A DNA stretch of 64,000 nucleotides. Source: DAOUEX01 sp034430235 (GTDB taxonomy: Bacteria > Chloroflexota > Anaerolineae > UBA2200). Made by a program: the position numbers and the translations under genes. Below the pieces are notes generated by a model, which did not search any database, was not told where the DNA came from, and was given only the letters and a program-made list of their open reading frames with translations. Location of the stretch: the NCBI GenBank assembly GCA_964478075.1, contig CAYZGO010000017.1, positions 11,938 to 75,937 of the forward strand. Reading direction: 5' to 3'. Positions 59,743 to 64,000 of the stretch are shown here, piece after piece (the stretch's first letter is position 1; each line of letters starts with the position of its first letter).

Positions 59743-59759
59743 CCGGTTCGACCTTGCTC

Positions 59760-59792
59760 TTAACGCGAAATTTACGCCGAGTTTACGCCATC
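59760..59792 (+). promoter_or_regulatory. Three 11-bp direct repeats, OmpR/PhoB-type box, before hybrid kinase gene
   Basis: TTAACGCGAAA, TTTACGCCGAG and TTTACGCCATC lie in phase at 59760-59770, 59771-59781 and 59782-59792. Eleven-base tandem half-sites are how PhoB/OmpR regulators bind. A TATAAT at 59820-59825 follows with no good -35, as expected for an activator-dependent promoter. Confidence 0.75.
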
Positions 59793-59898
59793 TGCGGCAC
59801 ATCCCAGCCTCGACTGAGATATAATACGGCTCGAGGAATCCTCATCGTTGCCATTCGCAGGAGCCTGGCGCGATATCACGCTGAAAAAGGTGTCTCCC

Positions 59899-61506
59899 AT
59901 GCCAGATGAGCGCATACTGATTGCCGATGACGAAGCGGATGTGCTGGACATGTGCGTCCGCGCGCTTTCTATGCAAGGCTACCAGGTCTGCGGCGTCCAC
60001 AGCGGCTTTGAAGCTATAGAGATGGTCAAGAAACAAGAGTTTGACCTCCTGCTTACGGACATCAGAATGCCAGGAATGAATGGTCTTCAGGCCTACCAAG
60101 CCATAAAGCACCACACCCCAGATATGGTCGGAGTTGCAATCACAGGCTATGGTGCAATGGATACAGCCATCGAAGCACTGAAGCTAGGCATGGGGGATTT
60201 CCTCCTCAAGCCCTTCACGCTTGATGAACTCAGTGCTGCAGTCTCCAGAGCTCTGGAAACGAAGAGACTAGAGAGGGAAAATGCACGCTTGAGGGCTTTG
60301 ATTCCTCTCTTCCGACTGAGTCAAACCTTTATGGCGGTTACCGATCTTGATACCCTGCTGCAGCAAGTCATGCAGGTAGCAGTGGCCGAAACTGCTGCAA
60401 AGCTCGGCGTGCTGATGTTGAAGGACGAAGGAAGTGGGGATTTAGAAGTGAGTGCCGTGGTGACAGACAGCGGCGTAGAGTCGCCAAGTCCTGAGTACGA
60501 GCTCAATGACAGCATTGCCAGGCAAACCATGCAAAGCGAACAAGCGGTTATCTGGCAAGCAGAGTCGAACGAAAAAGCCTTCTTTGCATCAGAGACAGCA
60601 AATGCTCAGGCTGCCACAGCAGTTGCGCTCCCACTAGTTGTCAAGGGAGATATGATTGGTGTCCTGGGTCTCTGTAAAGGGCGCAAGGAGGTAGCTTTCG
60701 CGCGCGGCGACGTCGAACTCTTATCCGTGCTGGCCAGTCAAGCTGCGATCGCTATCCAGAATGCGCGCCTTTTTACGCGCATCCGAAACGCCTACAAGAA
60801 ACTATCCACCTTGGACCACTTGAAGAGCGAGTTTATCAATATCGCTGCCCATGAACTTCGGACACCGCTCGCAGCAATTACCGCTTACGTGTTCTTGCTT
60901 GAACAGGAGAGTCAAGGGGGGAACAAAGCTTATCTTGCTGATATTGCCCGGGCAGCCGACCGGCTAAAGTTACTCATGAACAACATGACTGACCTCAAGT
61001 TCCTAGAAGCAGGGCAGGTCGAGCTCAAGCGCGCCGAGCTCTCCTTGCCGCAACTCCTCGCTGAAGTCCTGGAGCAACTTGAGCCAGTGGCCGTCAGTAA
61101 AGAGCAATCCATCATCACGCGCATACACGATGATTTCCCCAGCATCTGTGCTGATGGCCCAAAGATCAAGATCGTGCTTAAGAACCTGATTGTCAATGCC
61201 ATCAAATTTACCCCCAAAAGCGGAGAAATAACCATTGAGGCAGAAGTCAACGGCGATGGCGTACGTGTTGCTGTTCACGATACGGGCATTGGCATCCCCA
61301 GGGAAGAATGGGAATGGATATTCAAGCCATTCCACCAGTTGGAAGACTCGCTGGTGCGAGAGCACGGGGGGCTCGGCGTTGGGCTCCCCATTGCCAAGAA
61401 CCTCGTCCAACTGCACGGAGGGCGCATCTGGGTGGAGAGCACAGTAGGGAAGGGCAGTTCCTTCTACTTCACTATCTCTGATTGTCTCTGCCAGCCAACC
61501 AAGTAG
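59899..61506 (+). CDS. Receiver-GAF-histidine kinase hybrid sensor
   Basis: 535 residues. The N-terminal receiver has D54 in LLTDIRMPGMNGLQA and K104 in LLKPFTLDEL. A GAF-like domain (residues about 145-295) follows, then HisKA with AAHELRTPLAAITAYV (H318) and a HATPase domain (VLKNLIVNAIKFTPKSG, DTGIGIPREE, GLGVGLPIAK). There is no membrane segment, so it is a cytoplasmic relay kinase whose receiver may be phosphorylated by another kinase. A start at 59848 is possible; the ATG at 59899 gives the canonical receiver start. A terminator follows. Confidence 0.92.
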   Translation: MPDERILIADDEADVLDMCVRALSMQGYQVCGVHSGFEAIEMVKKQEFDLLLTDIRMPGMNGLQAYQAIKHHTPDMVGVAITGYGAMDTAIEALKLGMGDFLLKPFTLDELSAAVSRALETKRLERENARLRALIPLFRLSQTFMAVTDLDTLLQQVMQVAVAETAAKLGVLMLKDEGSGDLEVSAVVTDSGVESPSPEYELNDSIARQTMQSEQAVIWQAESNEKAFFASETANAQAATAVALPLVVKGDMIGVLGLCKGRKEVAFARGDVELLSVLASQAAIAIQNARLFTRIRNAYKKLSTLDHLKSEFINIAAHELRTPLAAITAYVFLLEQESQGGNKAYLADIARAADRLKLLMNNMTDLKFLEAGQVELKRAELSLPQLLAEVLEQLEPVAVSKEQSIITRIHDDFPSICADGPKIKIVLKNLIVNAIKFTPKSGEITIEAEVNGDGVRVAVHDTGIGIPREEWEWIFKPFHQLEDSLVREHGGLGVGLPIAKNLVQLHGGRIWVESTVGKGSSFYFTISDCLCQPTK

Positions 61507-61515
61507 CAGCAAGGC

Positions 61516-61549
61516 ATGGATACCTTGGGGGTATCCATCGCTTTTCTTC
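61516..61549 (+). terminator. Rho-independent terminator after hybrid kinase gene
   Basis: ATGGATACC (61516-61524) pairs perfectly with GGTATCCAT (61530-61538), loop TTGGG, followed by CGCTTTTCTT. It separates two convergent genes. Confidence 0.82.
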
Positions 61550-61568
61550 TCGAACCCGGCCCATATCC

Positions 61569-62906
61569 CTACTGCTTCCGGCCAAGCTCGTAGGCACGCA
61601 CAATATGCATGTCCTGCTTCACCATACGCCAGGCCCGCCTCTCCGCCTCGTACATGATGCGCTCCTCGTCTAACGTGGTCAGCTTGCCTTGTCTCATCAG
61701 AACCTGCCCAGCAACTATCACGTGGCTGATATCAGGGCTCTTAGCTGCGTACATGATATTCGATAGCAAGCTGTGGCGTGGGCGAAGATGGGGCCTGCGG
61801 AAATCAAAGATTATCAAGTCCGCCGGTCGGCCAGGCGCAATCACCCCACTCTCCGGGAAGCCTATGGCTCTGGCTCCATTTTGCGTGGCCAGACGCAGTG
61901 TCAGTTCGGCAGGCAGGATAACAGGATCCAGGTGGTAGTTCTTCTGCATGAGCGTGGCCAGGCGTGCTTCTTCCAGCATATCGAGGTCGTTGTTCGATGC
62001 CGGGCCGTCAGTTCCAAGGGCCACGTTAACGCCCCTGGCCAACAACTCAGGAACGGGTGTCACGCCCATACCGAGCTTCATATGGGTATTGGGACATTGC
62101 ACCACGTTCACCTCTTTGGCCTGCAGGATCTCCATGTCCTCAGGGGTAATGTAAATACAGTGCGCGGCAATCGTCGGATGGTCCAGAATACCTCTCTGTT
62201 CAAGGAACTTGACTGGCGTAACGCCATATTTGGCCAGCGAACCCTCCAACTGATCGCGAAACTCTGACACGTGGATGTGTATCCCCACATCAAGTTCTGC
62301 AGCCTGTTCAGCGACGGTACTAAGGAATTCCGGCGGGCAAGCATAAGGAGAATGCGGCCCCAACACTGTCCTGATGCGGCCATTAGCTGCACCCTGCCAG
62401 CGTTGCACGAACTCGAGGCTTTCTTCGAGCCCCCTGCCAATCTCTGTCTCCGCCCCCATGCCGAACACACACCAGGCCAGAGTAGCACGCAATCCGGCCT
62501 CTTCCACGACCTGCGCCACTTCATCCATGTAGAAATAGTGATCGGCAAAGCCCACCGTGCCAGAGCGGATCATCTCGGCGGCAGCCAGGTAGGCTCCCCA
62601 ACGCACGTCCTCACTGGTCAGGGCTGACTCGGCAACCCAAATGCGCTCATTCAGCCAACGGTCAAAGGGCAAGTCGTCAGCCCAGCCTCGCTCGAAGGTC
62701 ATGGCAGCATGAGTATGCGCATTGAAAAAACCGGGCATGACCACGTGATCGCTGGCTTCTATCGTCTCGTCCGCATCCAAGTCGGGGGGAACAGTTCCTA
62801 TGGCTTGTATTCTGCCCTCGGCAATAACGATATCTGTGCGTCGCAGGACGTCCCCGTTCTCATTAAGCGTAAGAACGTCAACGTCCTTAATCAGGATCTT
62901 GGCCAT
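61569..62906 (-). CDS. Amidohydrolase of the MTA/SAH deaminase type
   Basis: 445 residues. PGFFNAHTHAAMTFERG (metal ligands), HIHVSEFRDQLEGS, AAHCIYITPEDMEIL and LGTDGPASNNDLDMLEE are signatures of the TrzN/AtzA/MtaD group, with the FxHxH-type site. It probably deaminates 5'-methylthioadenosine or S-adenosylhomocysteine, or a related adenine or guanine compound; the exact substrate is not settled by sequence. The ATG at 62906 has GGAGG upstream. A leader of about 200 nt with a tiny ORF and strong structure precedes it. It is divergent from a spermidine-synthase-like gene, which fits a link through methylthioadenosine. Confidence 0.92.
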   Translation of the reverse strand: MAKILIKDVDVLTLNENGDVLRRTDIVIAEGRIQAIGTVPPDLDADETIEASDHVVMPGFFNAHTHAAMTFERGWADDLPFDRWLNERIWVAESALTSEDVRWGAYLAAAEMIRSGTVGFADHYFYMDEVAQVVEEAGLRATLAWCVFGMGAETEIGRGLEESLEFVQRWQGAANGRIRTVLGPHSPYACPPEFLSTVAEQAAELDVGIHIHVSEFRDQLEGSLAKYGVTPVKFLEQRGILDHPTIAAHCIYITPEDMEILQAKEVNVVQCPNTHMKLGMGVTPVPELLARGVNVALGTDGPASNNDLDMLEEARLATLMQKNYHLDPVILPAELTLRLATQNGARAIGFPESGVIAPGRPADLIIFDFRRPHLRPRHSLLSNIMYAAKSPDISHVIVAGQVLMRQGKLTTLDEERIMYEAERRAWRMVKQDMHIVRAYELGRKQ

Positions 62907-63109
62907 ATTTCCTCCATATACGGGTATAGCACAGAGGGCCTCTGCCATAACAGAGGCCCCCCGTGCTTGAGGCATCACCGATACTTGCGGTGCAGACTAG
63001 AGCGCACCACCCCCGGTGATGCCCCTACGTTCATAACTATCTATCATGAGCATCACCTCCTTGTACGTATGATAGCATTCAAACTTGCATCGGTGTCGCC
63101 TTGAGATGA
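62907..63109 (-). promoter_or_regulatory. Structured leader of the amidohydrolase gene
   Basis: On the minus-strand transcript the order is: GGAGGTGATGC (uORF ribosome binding site), a 16-codon ORF, GGGGCATCACCG, a loop, CGGTGATGCC, then a long hairpin ending in GGCCTCTG/CAGAGGCC (62929-62966) just before the gene's own SD. GCATCACC can pair either with the uORF SD region (GGTGATGC) or with CGGTGATGCC (62971-62980/63014-63023, 10 perfect bp), so the two structures exclude each other. This is the layout of an attenuator or riboswitch. No known class was recognised. Confidence 0.7.
62997..63047 (-). CDS. Sixteen-residue upstream ORF (candidate leader peptide)
   Basis: The ORF reads MIDSYERRGITGGGAL and ends at TAG. 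GGAGG lies eight bases before its ATG, a near-ideal SD (AAGGAGGTGATGC). The codons for GITGGGAL lie in one arm of the 10-bp stem, so ribosome movement here should change leader folding. An overlapping 19-codon frame (MNVGASPGVVRSSLHRKYR) is also open but without a good SD. Too short to be judged by homology. Confidence 0.55.
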   Translation of the reverse strand: MIDSYERRGITGGGAL

Positions 63110-63115
63110 TAACCC

Positions 63116-63144
63116 ATTCTAACAGAATAACCATCAACTGTCAA
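63116..63144 (-). promoter_or_regulatory. Promoter of the amidohydrolase leader
   Basis: On the minus strand TTGACA (63139-63144), 17-bp spacer, TAGAAT (63116-63121). Confidence 0.88.
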
Positions 63145-63145
63145 A

Positions 63146-63175
63146 TTGCACTTTGTACGTACACTACGCTATAAT
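63146..63175 (+). promoter_or_regulatory. Divergent promoter of spermidine-synthase-like gene
   Basis: TTGCAC (63146-63151), 18-bp spacer, TATAAT (63170-63175). It is back to back with the amidohydrolase promoter, with the two -35 boxes only one base apart. Confidence 0.7.
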
Positions 63176-63207
63176 ACTCACGACGACCGCCGTGAACAGG
63201 GGGAGGC

Positions 63208-63978
63208 ATGGGTAAACGAACGCCAGGCTGGGCGTTTGTTCTAATGGGCGTGACTATCGCAGCCGTGCAGGGAGTGCTCATCCGTCTACTCCTGGTGAGT
63301 TTCTCTGGTAACGAACTGTCCATTGGACTGATCCTGGGTAACTGGATGTTGGCAGAAGCCCTGGGCAGCAATCTCGGCGGTCGCTTCGCACACAGACTCA
63401 GATATGCGTTCAAGTCCTTCATTCTCCTTCAGGTGGTGTTCGCTCTCACGCTGCTACTGGTCGTCTGCGCCTGCTACCTTGTGCGCAGACTAGCAGGCGC
63501 GGCCCCAGGAGAAGCGCTGGGGTTCGTGCCCATATTCTGGACATCTCTACTGCTTCTCGCCCCACTCAGCGCTGTCCACGGCGCCATGTTCAGCGTCGGC
63601 TGTGCTACGTACGGCAAAGCGACAACACAGGACCGTACCATCGTCGGCCAACTCTACGTTTATGAGGCTCTCGGAGCTATGGGCGGCGGGGTCATTCTAA
63701 CCTTTGTGTTGATCCCCTACTTCAATCCGGTCCAAACTGGCTTGTTGCTGACCCTCCTTAGTCTGGCAACTGCACTGCTGCTCTTGTGGTCCACAACGCG
63801 TCTGCGTCATCGCCTGGACTGGCCAGTAGCAATCACCGGCCTGGCATTTTGCATATGCCTCTGTCTGCTCCTGTCCCCGCAGGCCCCTGCCCTCCATCGT
63901 TCTCTGGTACAACTGCGCTGGAGAGTATACCACGTCGTGTACGATGAGGGTGTTGAAAAACGGGGTCTACCAGGATAG
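63208..63978 (+). pseudogene. Truncated spermidine-synthase-type membrane protein, broken by mobile-element end
   Basis: The frame has an N-terminal membrane domain with several helices (GWAFVLMGVTIAAVQGVLI, FILLQVVFALTLLLVVCACYL, TGLLLTLLSLATALLLLW) and then LRWRVYHVVYDEG, the beginning of a polyamine aminopropyltransferase domain (SPYG-like segment expected next). At 63946 it meets GAGGGTGTTGAAAAA, the same terminal repeat as the MITE, and the frame ends eleven codons later. The SAM-binding catalytic domain is absent. GGGGGAGG precedes the ATG at 63208. It is therefore a decayed or interrupted gene unless the catalytic part resumes beyond the element. Confidence 0.82.
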
Positions 63979-64000
63979 TGCCCCCGGTTTCAGCGGTTAA
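63946..64000. mobile_element. End of a mobile element with the MITE terminal repeat
   Basis: GAGGGTGTTGAAAAA (63946-63960) is identical to the terminal repeat of the 58.6-kb element. The sequence after it differs, so the element is not the same copy or is a longer relative. Its far end lies outside the window. Confidence 0.75.

Noticed and set aside
1..64000. tRNA genes, rRNA genes, CRISPR arrays, plasmid or phage genes
   Set aside because: Scanning the gaps showed no cloverleaf-like segment, no repeat-spacer pattern, and no phage or replication genes. A covariance search would be needed to exclude small RNAs.

Overview
The window reads as one chromosome segment of a free-living bacterium, most likely a member of the Chloroflexota (Anaerolineae-like). 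That assignment is inference. It rests on gene repertoire (runs of GT39-type membrane glycosyltransferases, Thr/Pro-rich surface proteins, a TreS/GH63/CUT1 sugar locus, IscB-like and IS630-like fragments) and on dispersed palindromes, not on a marker phylogeny. Nearly all the DNA is coding. No rRNA, tRNA or CRISPR array was seen.

Layout. (1) Positions 1-26.4 kb, all on the minus strand, form a surface-glycan cluster: an NAD-dependent epimerase (cut by the window edge), several GT2 enzymes of the dolichyl-phosphate-mannose-synthase type (one fused to a methyltransferase), nine multi-pass GT-C enzymes, a DUF2304 protein, an XrtA-type polysaccharide deacetylase, a DUF362 protein, a small EmrE/ArnE-like flippase, and three radical SAM enzymes. 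Spacings are short or overlapping, so it is probably one or a few operons. (2) 25.9-37.2 kb holds an IS630-like HTH fragment, a GAF/PAS sensor kinase, a BNR-repeat protein and a TPR protein that both end in Thr-Pro stalks, a 1444-residue secreted OmpL47-like repeat protein, and an OmpR-type response regulator. (3) 37.7-44.0 kb, plus strand: two GT2 enzymes, surE, a nitroreductase, ilvE, ruvB, and a queH carrying an extra N-terminal domain that resembles the RRXRR/PLMP domain of IscB. (4) 44.1-53.1 kb, minus strand: a sugar locus with trehalose synthase, a GH63-like hydrolase, a CUT1 ABC transporter (binding protein and two permeases, no ATPase) and a LacI regulator with a clear promoter and operator. 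Decayed permease pieces lie within it. (5) 53.2-58.6 kb, minus strand: a three-module flippase/GT-C/beta-sandwich fusion, a DUF123 protein and tryptophanase. (6) 58.6-64.0 kb: a MITE-like element with inverted repeats and a target-site duplication, a response regulator plus a receiver-GAF-kinase hybrid separated by three 11-bp direct repeats, an MTA/SAH-deaminase-like amidohydrolase with an elaborate leader (tiny upstream ORF, mutually exclusive pairings), and a spermidine-synthase-like membrane gene broken by a second copy of the MITE terminal repeat.

How they may work together. The GT2 enzymes would load sugars onto polyprenyl phosphate, the small transporter and flippase-like domains could turn the carriers across the membrane, and the GT-C enzymes would transfer the sugars outside. 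The Thr/Pro-rich proteins next door are plausible acceptors (inference). The sugar locus would import and interconvert a trehalose- or glucosylglycerate-like sugar under LacI control.

The most unusual observations are the 5' leader of the amidohydrolase, the PLMP-like domain on QueH, the MITE and its second end disrupting the last gene, the three-module membrane fusion, and the repeat-flanked two-component promoter.
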